Assembly (NCBI GenBank): GCA_963726795.1
Contig: CAVSDD010000003.1
Location: 62,001-126,000 of the forward strand
DNA from: Hyphomicrobium_A sp963726795
GTDB taxonomy: Bacteria; Pseudomonadota; Alphaproteobacteria; Rhizobiales; Hyphomicrobiaceae
Reading direction: 5' to 3'
DNA length: 64,000 nt
Part shown: positions 45,453 to 54,568 of the stretch, in pieces
How positions within the stretch are numbered: the first letter of the stretch is position 1
Layout of the letters: each line of letters opens with the position of its first letter
Program-made: the position numbers and the translations under genes
The notes under the pieces: generated by a model
Told to the model about the DNA's origin: nothing
Databases searched by the model: none
Seen by the model: only the letters and a program-made list of their open reading frames with translations

Positions 45453-46145
45453 GTGTTCGCAGCAATGACCCCGGCAAGCCCGCTCGACAAGTCCCGGCGC
45501 AGATTTCTGCTGACGGTTGTAGCCGCGGCCCTGTGTTTGACCGGCGCGGCGAGCTTTTCGGCTTTCGCCGAAACCAAGCCTCCTTCGGAAGTGCCGGTTG
45601 AAGAGCTGATGAAACCGGGCGCACTGCCCGAACTCGCGCTTGGCCCCGCCGAAGCAAAAGTAACGGTCGTCGAGTACGCCTCGATGACCTGCGGACATTG
45701 CGCTCACTTTTCCAAGGACGTGTGGCCGGACTTCAAGAAGAAGTACGTCGACACGGGCAAGGTGCACTACATATTCCGCGAGTTTCCGCTCGATAATCTG
45801 GCCGCAGCCGCCTCGATGCTGGCGCGCTGCGCCGGTGGCGACAAGACGTTCCCGTTGATCGAGGCGCTGTTTGCCAAACAAGCTGACTGGGCGTTCGGAG
45901 AGGGCAATCCGGTGCCGAAGCTCTTCGAGATCGCCAAGCAAGTCGGATTCACGCAAGAGAGCTTCGACAAGTGCCTGACCGACCAGAAGCTTCTCGACAA
46001 CATTACGGCTGGGCGCACCCGTGCATCAGAGGTTTTCAGCGTGGGCGCCACACCGACGTTCTTCGTAAACGGCAAGCGGCTCGATGTCGCGCCGTCGATG
46101 GAAGCGTTCGACAAAATGATCGAGCCGTTGCTGGCCAAGAGCTGA
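45453..46145 (+). CDS. DsbA family thiol oxidoreductase, exported
   Basis: A 230-residue thioredoxin-fold protein with active site CGHC (about 80-83) and cis-Pro segment GATPTFFVNGK. The N-terminus carries SRRRFLLTVVAAALC, a twin-arginine-like signal peptide, then the spacer to a DSBA_2-type domain. GTG 45453 has a ggagag element five bases upstream and is preferred to ATG 45465 and ATG 45393. The protein probably introduces or reshuffles disulfides in the periplasm. A second, lipoprotein-type DsbA follows at once. Confidence 0.88.
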   Translation: MFAAMTPASPLDKSRRRFLLTVVAAALCLTGAASFSAFAETKPPSEVPVEELMKPGALPELALGPAEAKVTVVEYASMTCGHCAHFSKDVWPDFKKKYVDTGKVHYIFREFPLDNLAAAASMLARCAGGDKTFPLIEALFAKQADWAFGEGNPVPKLFEIAKQVGFTQESFDKCLTDQKLLDNITAGRTRASEVFSVGATPTFFVNGKRLDVAPSMEAFDKMIEPLLAKS

Positions 46146-46152
46146 GTTCCGG

Positions 46153-46947
46153 GTGAGGACAAAAGGCGCCCTGCTTGCGCTGTTGCCGCTGATCGCAGCG
46201 GTGGCGGGCTGTTCGGGCGGCGCGGTGACCGCAGGCGGCATAACGACCGACAAGCTGCCTACGGCCGAGACCACCCTCGACGACGGAGCTCAGGAGGACA
46301 TCACCACCGGAGAAGGCGCACCTTCTCCATTCTCGGTTCCGGGTGAGATCAAGCCCGCTCGGCAGGTGATTGCCAATCCGACCCCCGCCGACGTCATGAA
46401 GACGGGCACACTGCCGGATATGACATTCGGCCGTCCCGACGCGCCGATTACCGTGATCAAGTACGCGTCCCTCACCTGCCCGCATTGCCGGCACTTCCAC
46501 CTCGAAACCTTCCCGAAGTTCAAGAAAGAGTACATCGATACTGGGAAGGTGCGGTTCATCATCCGCGAGTTCCCGATCGGGAAGACGTCGGGCGTCGCCG
46601 CCATTGCGCTGCGTTGCGCCGACCAAAAAAAATACCTGCAGCTCTATGGGAAATTTCTCGAGCAGCAGCCTTCCTGGGTCTCCCAAGAGGTGCGGCCCGA
46701 CGCCATATTCAACGTCGCGTCGCAGGTGGGGATGACACGACCGCAGTTTGACGCTTGCCGCGAGAATCAAGCCATGATCGAGGGCTTGAAGTGGATCAAG
46801 GACCGCGGGCGTACGCTCGGGGTGATCGGCACCCCCAACTTCTTCGTGCAGGGGAAGCTCGTGAAGAAAGAGCTCTCCATCGAAGAGTTGCGGGCGATGA
46901 TCGATCCCCTTCTCAAGGGCGGCTTGGCGAGCGCAGCTCCAGGCTGA
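46153..46947 (+). CDS. DsbA family thiol oxidoreductase, lipoprotein
   Basis: The 264-residue protein has a lipoprotein signal with lipobox AVAGC (Cys 20), an acidic, unconserved linker (21-85), and a DsbA-like domain with CPHC (109-112) and cis-Pro segment GTPNFFVQGK. It starts at GTG 46153, 7 bp after the first dsbA-like gene. Mutual similarity between the two domains is clear (TVVEYASMTC vs TVIKYASLTC), indicating tandem duplication. It ends 48 bp before smc. Confidence 0.88.
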   Translation: MRTKGALLALLPLIAAVAGCSGGAVTAGGITTDKLPTAETTLDDGAQEDITTGEGAPSPFSVPGEIKPARQVIANPTPADVMKTGTLPDMTFGRPDAPITVIKYASLTCPHCRHFHLETFPKFKKEYIDTGKVRFIIREFPIGKTSGVAAIALRCADQKKYLQLYGKFLEQQPSWVSQEVRPDAIFNVASQVGMTRPQFDACRENQAMIEGLKWIKDRGRTLGVIGTPNFFVQGKLVKKELSIEELRAMIDPLLKGGLASAAPG

Positions 46948-46995
46948 TAGCGACCGAAAGCGCTCCGCGCATCTACTAGGTTCTTTGGGTACGAA

Positions 46996-49900
46996 ATGAA
47001 GATCAGTCGCCTCAGACTGTTGGGCTTCAAGTCGTTCGTCGAGCCGACCGAACTCGTTATCGAGCCGGGGCTTACCGGCGTGGTCGGCCCGAACGGCTGC
47101 GGCAAATCCAATCTGCTTGAAGCGCTGCGTTGGGTCATGGGCGAGACGTCGCACAAGAGCATGCGCGCCGCCGCCATGGACGATGTCATCTTCTCCGGGA
47201 CCAATACGCGGCCGTCGCGCAATTCGGCGGAGGTGACGATCTTTCTCGACAATGCCGAGCGCAAGGCGCCGGCCGAGTTCAACGGTGGCGACGTCATCGA
47301 GATCACACGACGCATCGAGCGCGAAGCCGGATCGGCCTACCGCATCAACGGCAGGGAGGCTCGGGCCCGCGACGTCAAGATCCTGTTTGAGGACGCGGCG
47401 ACGGGAGCACGCTCCCCGGCGCTGGTGCGTCAGGGCCAGATCGGCGAGATCGTCAACGCAAAACCCGAGCAGCGCCGCCGCATCCTCGAGGACGCGGCAG
47501 GCATCGCGGGGTTGCACAGCCGGCGGCACGAGGCTGAGCTCCGCCTCAACGCGACGGAGGCGAACCTCGCGCGCTTGAACGACGTCCTGGGGCAGCTCGG
47601 TAGCCAGGTCGAGAGCCTGAAGCGCCAGGCTCGCGCAGCCAGGCGTTACAAGGAAATTTCAGGCGATATCCGCCGCCAAGAGGCGCTCGTATTCCACTTG
47701 AGCTGGCAGGAAGCGCAGGCGCTGGTCGATCGGGAAGAAACGAACCTGCGCGAGGCCCTGACCTCGCTCGCCACTGCAACGAGTAGCGAGACGCATGCGC
47801 TTGCCGAGGAAGCCATGCTCTCGGAGGCGCTCCCTCCATTGCGCGAGGTTGAGGCCAAGCGGGGCGCCGCCGTCAGCCGTCTGCGGATCGAGGAAGAAAC
47901 CTTCGAACAAGAGGCTCGCCGCACAGCCGAACGCGACCGCGAGCTCAAGTCCCGCGCCGAGCAGCTTGCCGGCGACATGGCGCGCGAAGAAGCGCTGATT
48001 GCGGAGGCGGGGGAGATCCTGGCAGCGCTCCGGACGGAATTTGAAAAGCTGACAACGGCCGACGTCAGCGCCGAGGATCTGGAAACCGAAGCCAAGGATC
48101 GGCTCGCGACGGCCGAGGACGGCCTTCAAGCGGCCGAGGCGCGCTACAGCGAACTCACCGCTACCGTTGCCGAGCGCAGGGCAAAACGCGCCACCCTGGA
48201 AGCGGGCTTGATCGAACGGCAGGAACTCGTCGTCAAAATCGAGCGCCAGCTTGTCGAGCTTGACGCGCAAGCGCGCGAGATCGCCGGCCGTGCGCCCGAC
48301 GCCGAGAAGCTCGCGCAGATCACCGACGCTGGAAAGCGCCTTGCAGAAGAGATCGCCCGCCTTGAGGTCCAGGCCGTCGCGGCGGAAGACACCGCGCGAG
48401 CGTTGGGCGCCGCCGCCGATCAGGCGCGCGAGGAAAGCGCGGCCGCTCGCCTCTCCTTGACGTCACTGCAGACTGAACGCGAAACACTCACGAAACTGCT
48501 GGTCGGCACGCGACATTCGGATTTCCCCCCGATTGTTGATCGGCTGCGCGTGGCGCTCGGGTACGAGGTGGCGCTTGGTGCAGCTCTTGGTGACGATCTG
48601 GAGGCCCCGGCCGCCGAGGAAGCGCTGGTCCACTGGCGCCAGGTTCCCGTTAGTCGCCACGACGGCGCGCTCCCATCAGGTGCCGAGCCGCTGTCCGCGC
48701 ATGTCGACGCGCCCCCCGAACTTGACCGCCGGCTGAAGCAGACCGGCATCGTTGCCAGCCGCGAAGAGGGCGCCCGCTTGCAGCCCCAGCTCAAGCCGGG
48801 GCAGCGGTTGGTGACGCGGGCTGGCGACCTTTGGCGGTGGGATGGATTTACCGCTGCCGCCGACGGCATTACGCCCGCCGCGCAGCGGCTCGCCGAGCGC
48901 AATCGGCTCACATTAATCGAATCCGATGAAGCGCGAGCAAGGAGCGTCGCCGAAAGCGCGGCCCGCGTCGAGAGAGAGGCGCTGGCAGCGTCAGCGGGCG
49001 CACAAAAAGACGAACAGCGCCTGCGCCACCTCTGGCGAGAGGCGCAAGGCATGCTCGCCAAGACGCGTGAATCCCTCACCGCCATCGAGCGCGCGGCCCG
49101 CGAGACAGAGAGCAAACTTGCCGCGGTCTCCGGCGGTCGCGCCCGTGCCGAGCAGGATGTCGTCCTGGCCCGGGAGGCACATGCGGAAGCCGACCGCCTT
49201 TTGTCCGCTTTTTTTGTCGCGCCCGATCCGGAGCCTTCGCTCGCCGAGGCTCAGACGCTGGCCATCAAGCAAAGAACCGAACTCGCCGAGGCGCGCGCGC
49301 ACATCCTTGAGCTTGAGCGCGAACGCCGTGCCCGGACCGAGCGAAAATCCGCGATTGAGAGCGAGCGCGAGCGGTGGACGGCGCGCAGCGGCGGCGCCAA
49401 CCAGCAAATCGGTTCACTCAAGACGCGACTTACCGAGGCGAAGACCGAGCTTGAGAGCATGGCCGACCTGCCGGCCCGTTTGGAGGCACGGCGCAGCAAA
49501 CTGCTGAGTGCGCTGAGTGAGGCCGAGCGTGAGCGCCAAACGGCCGCCGACCAGTTGGCCAAGGCGGAAACGGCCGCAAAGGCCTCAATGCAAATGCTAC
49601 GCGGTGCACAGGCTGCCGTGGCGGAATCGCGCGAGGGGAAAGCCCGCACGGAGGCACGGCTCGAAGGAGCTCGCGCGCGGCGCCAAGAGGTGTCCCGGCA
49701 AATCCGCGACGCACTTAGTGTGGCACCCGAGGGGTGTATCGCCGTTGCCGAAGTCGAAGCCGGCGCTGAGCTGCCGTCGCTTGCGGATGTGGAGCGCACG
49801 CTCACAAATCTTAAATCCGACCGGGAGCGGCTCGGTGGGGTCAACCTGCAGGCAGACGACGAGCTCATAGCGGTCGGTGCGCAGGTTGCCGGCCTTGATG

Positions 49901-50457
49901 CAGAACGCGCCGATGTGGAACAGGCAATCGCCAAGCTGCGATCGGCCATCAGCCAGCTCAACCGCGAGGCACACAAGCGCCTGACCGAAGCCTTCGAAGC
50001 GGTGGATGCGCATTTCCGGCAGCTGTTCACGACGCTGTTCGGGGGCGGCGAGGCGCGGCTCGAAATGATCGAGGGCGAGGATCCGCTCGAAGGCGGCCTC
50101 GAGATCATCGCGAAGCCTCCAGGCAAGAAGCCGGCAACGCTGTCGCTGCTCTCGGGCGGCGAGCAGTCCCTCACCGCGCTATCGCTCATCTTCGCTGTTT
50201 TCCTGACCAATCCTTCGCCCATCTGCGTCTTGGATGAGGTCGACGCGCCGCTCGATGACGCCAACGTCGACCGCTTCTGCCGTCTGCTTGAGGCGATGGC
50301 GGTAGACACGGCAACTCGCTTCCTGGTCATCACGCATCATCCGATGACGATGGCGCGCATGAGCCGCCTGTTCGGCGTGACCATGGCCGAGAAAGGCATC
50401 TCGCAGCTCGTGTCAGTCGATCTCGAGACCGCGCAGCGGTTCCGCGAGGCAGGTTAA
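46996..50457 (+). CDS. smc: Chromosome segregation protein SMC
   Basis: The 1153-residue condensin ATPase. N-terminal head: KSFVEPTEL and Walker A GPNGCGKSN (31-39); long coiled coils with a hinge at roughly 505-640; C-terminal head with signature LSGGEQSLTALSL near 1050 and Walker B PICVLDEVDAPL near 1075. Length fits bacterial SMC. It organises and segregates the chromosome with ScpA/B, which are not in the window. In alphaproteobacteria smc is often found, as here, after dciA and dsbA-type genes. Confidence 0.97.
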   Translation: MKISRLRLLGFKSFVEPTELVIEPGLTGVVGPNGCGKSNLLEALRWVMGETSHKSMRAAAMDDVIFSGTNTRPSRNSAEVTIFLDNAERKAPAEFNGGDVIEITRRIEREAGSAYRINGREARARDVKILFEDAATGARSPALVRQGQIGEIVNAKPEQRRRILEDAAGIAGLHSRRHEAELRLNATEANLARLNDVLGQLGSQVESLKRQARAARRYKEISGDIRRQEALVFHLSWQEAQALVDREETNLREALTSLATATSSETHALAEEAMLSEALPPLREVEAKRGAAVSRLRIEEETFEQEARRTAERDRELKSRAEQLAGDMAREEALIAEAGEILAALRTEFEKLTTADVSAEDLETEAKDRLATAEDGLQAAEARYSELTATVAERRAKRATLEAGLIERQELVVKIERQLVELDAQAREIAGRAPDAEKLAQITDAGKRLAEEIARLEVQAVAAEDTARALGAAADQAREESAAARLSLTSLQTERETLTKLLVGTRHSDFPPIVDRLRVALGYEVALGAALGDDLEAPAAEEALVHWRQVPVSRHDGALPSGAEPLSAHVDAPPELDRRLKQTGIVASREEGARLQPQLKPGQRLVTRAGDLWRWDGFTAAADGITPAAQRLAERNRLTLIESDEARARSVAESAARVEREALAASAGAQKDEQRLRHLWREAQGMLAKTRESLTAIERAARETESKLAAVSGGRARAEQDVVLAREAHAEADRLLSAFFVAPDPEPSLAEAQTLAIKQRTELAEARAHILELERERRARTERKSAIESERERWTARSGGANQQIGSLKTRLTEAKTELESMADLPARLEARRSKLLSALSEAERERQTAADQLAKAETAAKASMQMLRGAQAAVAESREGKARTEARLEGARARRQEVSRQIRDALSVAPEGCIAVAEVEAGAELPSLADVERTLTNLKSDRERLGGVNLQADDELIAVGAQVAGLDAERADVEQAIAKLRSAISQLNREAHKRLTEAFEAVDAHFRQLFTTLFGGGEARLEMIEGEDPLEGGLEIIAKPPGKKPATLSLLSGGEQSLTALSLIFAVFLTNPSPICVLDEVDAPLDDANVDRFCRLLEAMAVDTATRFLVITHHPMTMARMSRLFGVTMAEKGISQLVSVDLETAQRFREAG

Positions 50458-50465
50458 GTCAGCCG

Positions 50466-52826
50466 CTATTTGTTGATCGAGCTCGTCGTCGGTGGCTGCA
50501 GCGACGGCGACCGCGTGCAAACACGATCATCGGCCCATTCGGGTGACTGCGAACGGTGCGCGAGCCTGAACTCCATCGTGCACATGCTGCAACTGTTCTC
50601 GCCGACCGCCTTGACTATGCGGTCGTAGGGCGCCCCTTCCTCGGGCCAAGTGATCATCAGCGTGTCATTGCGCCCGCACCGTCCCGCGACGCCGGCGTGC
50701 AGAGCGATGATTTCGCGGCTGGCCTGTGTCAGCTGCCACGTCAGGGGGATGTGGAAGTCGCGCAAATTGAGAAAGATCGGGATTACCGGCAGCTCGACGA
50801 GCGCTCGCCGGAACGAGGTCTCCGCCGCGCCGCTGAAGAGGCACGCGGCGATCTCGGGGCAGGCGTCGACAAAAGCGCCGAAGAAGGCAATCTCGGCTCG
50901 CGTTTGCCACGTGCTGATCAAGGTGCGCAGCGGCAGAGCCACTTCGCCCATGCTCCGGTCCCCAACCGGGGTGCCCTCGTAGCCCATCAGAACGACCAAA
51001 TAGAATTTGGCGCGGATAACGTCGGGCGTGTCCTTGGTACGATCGACGGCGACCTTGAGCGCCCTCAGGACCTGATTGGCGATATCGACGCCCGAGCTTT
51101 CGACATAGCCGCCATCGACCAGCCTCATCCTGCTGCCGTCGTCCCCGACCGGCACGCTCGCCGCGGGCAGGACCCATGGGAAGCGGGCACTGATGCCGGC
51201 CGCCGTGCTGAGCTTGATATCCGGCTCGGTGCTAGAGTCGTCGCCTTGCGCCAGCAGCGGATGAAGGCGTGCGATCTTCGACCAGTGCTTGTCGGCAGCG
51301 ATCCCCGTATCGATCGGCGACATAACGATTCTGTAGCCGTTGGCGACTTCGGTGCTGTTCAGAATAAGGGCCGGCACAGCCTCGTCGCGGCGTGCTGTAT
51401 CCCACAGGCCGAGGAATGGACCTTCGAATGGACTGGGGATCTTGGCAGCCGCGGGATCGGCCTTGGCCGCGTCATCTGCGGTTTCCCGCCACGCTGCCTC
51501 CAGGCTCGCGTCGAGCGCCCGCGAGCGGTCGAAAGACCTTACGGGAAACGGCAGGAAGCGTTGCACGAGATCTGGAAACAGCGCCGCGGCGATGACAGGC
51601 GAAAGGAAATCCTGCTCGAAAAACTTCTGGGTTCGCTTCTCGAAAAAGTGGTCCGTTGGATTGATCTGGCACCCGACGTAAGGCTCGTTCTTTGCCCTAA
51701 GCTTCGTCAGACCCGCGAACAACGACGCTCCGATGCTGCCGCCCGAAACGCCACTGATGGCAAAAACGTGCTGGGCAAAATTCGGACAGCTGTCCTGCAT
51801 CCGGGCCAGCAGCGTCGCCGTGTAGTGCGCCGCATAAGCGCCTCCGCCGGCCGCGGCCACGATGAAAACCGGATAGGGCTCGCCGCTCTTTGCGTAGAAA
51901 TCGGCGTCGGCGCGCGACTTGTACCAGCGCTTGAACGACGTGCCGAGTTGCTCCGGCCCAGTGTGGGTGCGCTGGTGACGAACGATGGCGACGCGGTGAT
52001 TGTCATTCCAATCGGCTGAAGTGAACAGCACCGCGGCCCCGGCCAGCACCAGGATCAAAGGTATGCCGAGCCGGTCGCCGAGCAGGAAGAGGTAGCTCAA
52101 GACAACCACGAGCACGACCAGGAACAACGCAAAAATTGCCACAACGCCGATCGATTGCGCCAATGCCGGCGGCGAAACCGAAAACAGAAAGATGCAGACG
52201 AAGACGATCACGCCGCAGCAGAGTGTGGTTTCTTTGCCGACCAGCCACCGTCCGGGGCTCGCATACTTCCAGCTGCGGCCGCTGGTGCGCAAAATAGTCG
52301 CCAACAGGACCACCAGCACGAGCCCGATTGCGATGCCCGTTGCGACCCAAAGGCGGGTTGGCGTCGCGTCGATGAGCTCGTTGATGTGGCTGAGTTCGGG
52401 CCAATTTTGTTTTGCAGCCACCGTCTTTACGAGGCTGGCGGTCGTTTGGGCTTCGCGTATGGTGGTGTAAAGACCGAGCGATGCCCCCAGCGGAACAAGT
52501 GCCGCCAGCAACCTCGGCATCCACCGCAGCAGCGCGCCCTCGATGCTCATGATAGGCAGAGCGTGACGGCGCTCGGCAAGAGTCGCCGCCCTCCCGCAGT
52601 GCCAAATGAAGCCGGAAGCAAGCAGCAGGCCCACAAAGCCGAACGCGACCTGCCAGTGCTGGTTGGGAAAGTCGTCTGCCAGCACGCGATAGACTTCGCG
52701 CGTCTGCGCTGGAATGCCGAGCACGATGAAGGCAAACATTGAGACGACGAACGAGACGCGCAGCACCCGGCACGCGTCGAAGAACTGCGCGAGGAAATTG
52801 CCCGATACATGAACGACCCTGCGCAT
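50466..52826 (-). CDS. Seven-helix patatin-like phospholipase domain protein
   Basis: A 786-residue protein with two parts. Residues about 21-275 hold seven predicted transmembrane helices. From about 318 a patatin-like domain follows: glycine-rich oxyanion loop AAAGGGAY (324-331), nucleophile elbow GVSGGS with Ser 361, and the catalytic Asp in DGG (571-573). Patatins are lipid acyl hydrolases with a Ser-Asp dyad. No HTH or nuclease domain is attached. The large membrane part is unusual and suggests action on membrane lipids. ATG 52826 is chosen because upstream sequence to 52982 lacks conserved character. It is convergent with smc (8 bp) and divergent from atpI. Confidence 0.85.
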   Translation of the reverse strand: MRRVVHVSGNFLAQFFDACRVLRVSFVVSMFAFIVLGIPAQTREVYRVLADDFPNQHWQVAFGFVGLLLASGFIWHCGRAATLAERRHALPIMSIEGALLRWMPRLLAALVPLGASLGLYTTIREAQTTASLVKTVAAKQNWPELSHINELIDATPTRLWVATGIAIGLVLVVLLATILRTSGRSWKYASPGRWLVGKETTLCCGVIVFVCIFLFSVSPPALAQSIGVVAIFALFLVVLVVVLSYLFLLGDRLGIPLILVLAGAAVLFTSADWNDNHRVAIVRHQRTHTGPEQLGTSFKRWYKSRADADFYAKSGEPYPVFIVAAAGGGAYAAHYTATLLARMQDSCPNFAQHVFAISGVSGGSIGASLFAGLTKLRAKNEPYVGCQINPTDHFFEKRTQKFFEQDFLSPVIAAALFPDLVQRFLPFPVRSFDRSRALDASLEAAWRETADDAAKADPAAAKIPSPFEGPFLGLWDTARRDEAVPALILNSTEVANGYRIVMSPIDTGIAADKHWSKIARLHPLLAQGDDSSTEPDIKLSTAAGISARFPWVLPAASVPVGDDGSRMRLVDGGYVESSGVDIANQVLRALKVAVDRTKDTPDVIRAKFYLVVLMGYEGTPVGDRSMGEVALPLRTLISTWQTRAEIAFFGAFVDACPEIAACLFSGAAETSFRRALVELPVIPIFLNLRDFHIPLTWQLTQASREIIALHAGVAGRCGRNDTLMITWPEEGAPYDRIVKAVGENSCSMCTMEFRLAHRSQSPEWADDRVCTRSPSLQPPTTSSINK

Positions 52827-52975
52827 TGCCCCTCTGAGCGCAAAATTCCACCCCGTCCGCGGCCCGGGTCGCCGGAGACGATACAGCGGGGTTGGCCCCG
52901 GCATCAGTGCTGAGAAGGGCTTTTCCGCAGTTCCGGTGGCCCGAGCGGCGCGCGCCCAATGAATTGGGGCGTTTC

Positions 52976-53004
52976 TTGACACCCCAGGAGGCCGTCACTA
53001 TGGT
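52976..53004 (+). promoter_or_regulatory. Strong sigma70-like promoter of the atp operon
   Basis: TTGACA (52976-52981) is a perfect -35 box, followed after exactly 17 bp by TATGGT (52999-53004). The expected transcript start is near 53011, 58 bases before the atpI ATG. It is the best promoter match in the window and points into the FO genes. Confidence 0.65.
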
Positions 53005-53068
53005 GCGCGCCGTTGCAAAAGCCGCCGTGTGGCGGGCCTTGAAATCCGCAGCCGGTCGGTAATTCGCC

Positions 53069-53476
53069 ATGTCAGCCGCAGGGAAGGGCGATAGTCCCGG
53101 TGGTGGCGAAATCAGCCCCGAGCAGCGAGCCGCCTTCGCCAGCCGTTCGGCCTCGCTTGGAAAGCGCCTGGACGAGGTCAAGGCGCGACGCGCACCAGCC
53201 CAAACCGGCGACGGGCGCGCACGTGGTGAGGCCTTTGCCCGGGCGTTCCGTTTCGTTGCCGAGCTGATTGTCGGCGTCGGCGTGGGCGGATTTATTGGCT
53301 GGGCGCTCGACCGAATACTCGGTACGAAGCCCTGGCTCCTGGTTCTGTTCGTTGCCCTAGGCTTCGCTGCGGGTCTGCTGAACGTAATTAGGGCCGCGCA
53401 GAAGGCGCAAGCGGAGGCGGTCGCTTCCCAGCTTGCCACACCGTCGGTAAGCGACGATGACGAGGACGACAGGTAG
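53069..53476 (+). CDS. atpI: ATP synthase protein I
   Basis: A 135-residue small membrane protein with two helices (FVAELIVGVGVGGFIGWALD; PWLLVLFVALGFAAGLLNVI) and charged ends, the AtpI/AtpZ-like layout. AtpI assists c-ring assembly. It opens the FO operon atpI-atpB-atpE-atpF'-atpF. The F1 genes are not in the window, as usual for alphaproteobacteria, where FO and F1 operons are separate. Confidence 0.9.
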   Translation: MSAAGKGDSPGGGEISPEQRAAFASRSASLGKRLDEVKARRAPAQTGDGRARGEAFARAFRFVAELIVGVGVGGFIGWALDRILGTKPWLLVLFVALGFAAGLLNVIRAAQKAQAEAVASQLATPSVSDDDEDDR

Positions 53477-53487
53477 GGGATTGGACC

Positions 53488-54246
53488 GTGGCTGCTGAAG
53501 GCGCAAATGGGGCGGCACACCACAGCCCCATGGCACAATTCGAGATCAAGCGCATAATCCCGCTTGAGCTTTTCGGGATCGATGCATCCTTCACCAACGC
53601 ATCGCTGCTGATGGTCATCGCAGTGGTGCTGATCGCGGGATTCCTGATCCTTGCGATCGGTCCGCGCCAGTTGGTGCCAGGACGCATCCAGTCGATCGCT
53701 GAGCTTTCTTACGAGTACATCGCCAACATGGTTCGCGAGAACCTGGGCGAGGAAGGCATGAAGTACTTCCCGTGGGTGTTCACGATCTTCATCTTCATCC
53801 TGACGTTGAACCTTCTCGGTCTGATCCCGCACTCGTTCACCGTGACGAGCCACATCATCGTCACGTTCGCATTCGCCGCGATGGTGTGGATCACGGTGAC
53901 GCTGATTGGGTTCGCCCGCCACGGAGTGCGCTATCTGCGGCTGTTCGTGCCCGAGGGAATTCCATTCTGGCTGATGCCCGTCATCGTGCCGATCGAGATC
54001 ATCTCCTACCTGATCCGTCCCATCAGCCACTCGGTGCGCTTGTTCGCCAACATGATGGCCGGGCACACGATGCTGAAGGTGTTCGCCGGATTCGTGGTGG
54101 GACTGGGACTGGTTGGCGGCTGGGCGCCGTTGGCCTTCCTGGTGGCGTTCACCGGGCTGGAATTCCTGGTGGCTTTTCTGCAGGCGCTGATCTTCACGGT
54201 TCTCACCTGCATCTATCTCAACGACGCGCTCAACATGCATCACTGA
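53488..54246 (+). CDS. atpB: ATP synthase FO subunit a
   Basis: The 252-residue proton-channel subunit. Start is GTG 53488. The essential Arg is in ISHSVRLFANMMAGHTMLKV, with a Gln/Glu-rich last helix. Helices (LLMVIAVVLIAGFLILAIG; VFTIFIFILTLNLLGLI; others) fit the family. It forms half-channels with the c-ring. Confidence 0.97.
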   Translation: MAAEGANGAAHHSPMAQFEIKRIIPLELFGIDASFTNASLLMVIAVVLIAGFLILAIGPRQLVPGRIQSIAELSYEYIANMVRENLGEEGMKYFPWVFTIFIFILTLNLLGLIPHSFTVTSHIIVTFAFAAMVWITVTLIGFARHGVRYLRLFVPEGIPFWLMPVIVPIEIISYLIRPISHSVRLFANMMAGHTMLKVFAGFVVGLGLVGGWAPLAFLVAFTGLEFLVAFLQALIFTVLTCIYLNDALNMHH

Positions 54247-54310
54247 AGCGCGCGACGCGCTCGCTACCGCTTTAACTTGAACACGGTCATACCAAAGGGA
54301 GACGAAGACG

Positions 54311-54535
54311 ATGGATTTAGCAGCTGCAAAAATGATCGGCGCGGGCCTAGCCTGCAGCGCTCTGATCGGCGCCGGTGTAGGCATCGGCAATATTTTCGGT
54401 AACTACCTGTCGGGCGCGATGCGCAATCCATCCGCCGCGCCGGCGCAGTTCACCAACCTGCTGATCGGCTTCGCTCTCGCCGAGGCGACCGGCCTGTTCG
54501 GCCTTCTGATCGCGCTCATCATCCTGTTCGGCTGA
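54311..54535 (+). CDS. atpE: ATP synthase FO subunit c
   Basis: The 74-residue proteolipid with two helices, the Gly-rich helix 1 (GLACSALIGAGVGIGNIFG) and helix 2 with the carboxylate Glu in FALAEATGLFGLL. The polar loop is MRNPSAAP. A strong gggaga element precedes the ATG. Oligomers form the rotor ring. Confidence 0.97.
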   Translation: MDLAAAKMIGAGLACSALIGAGVGIGNIFGNYLSGAMRNPSAAPAQFTNLLIGFALAEATGLFGLLIALIILFG

Positions 54536-54553
54536 TCGCGGCAAGACGCCCGT

Positions 54554-54560
54554 AAGGAGG
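54554..54560 (+). promoter_or_regulatory. Consensus Shine-Dalgarno of atpF'
   Basis: A full aaggagg element lies eight bases before the ATG of the b' subunit gene (54569). It is the most complete ribosome binding site seen in the operon and sets the start codon. Confidence 0.75.
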
Positions 54561-54568
54561 AGAACTTC

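Noticed and set aside
50466..52826. CBASS or other anti-phage system around the patatin
   Set aside because: No nucleotidyltransferase, ubiquitin-like or nuclease gene adjoins; neighbours are smc and the atp operon.
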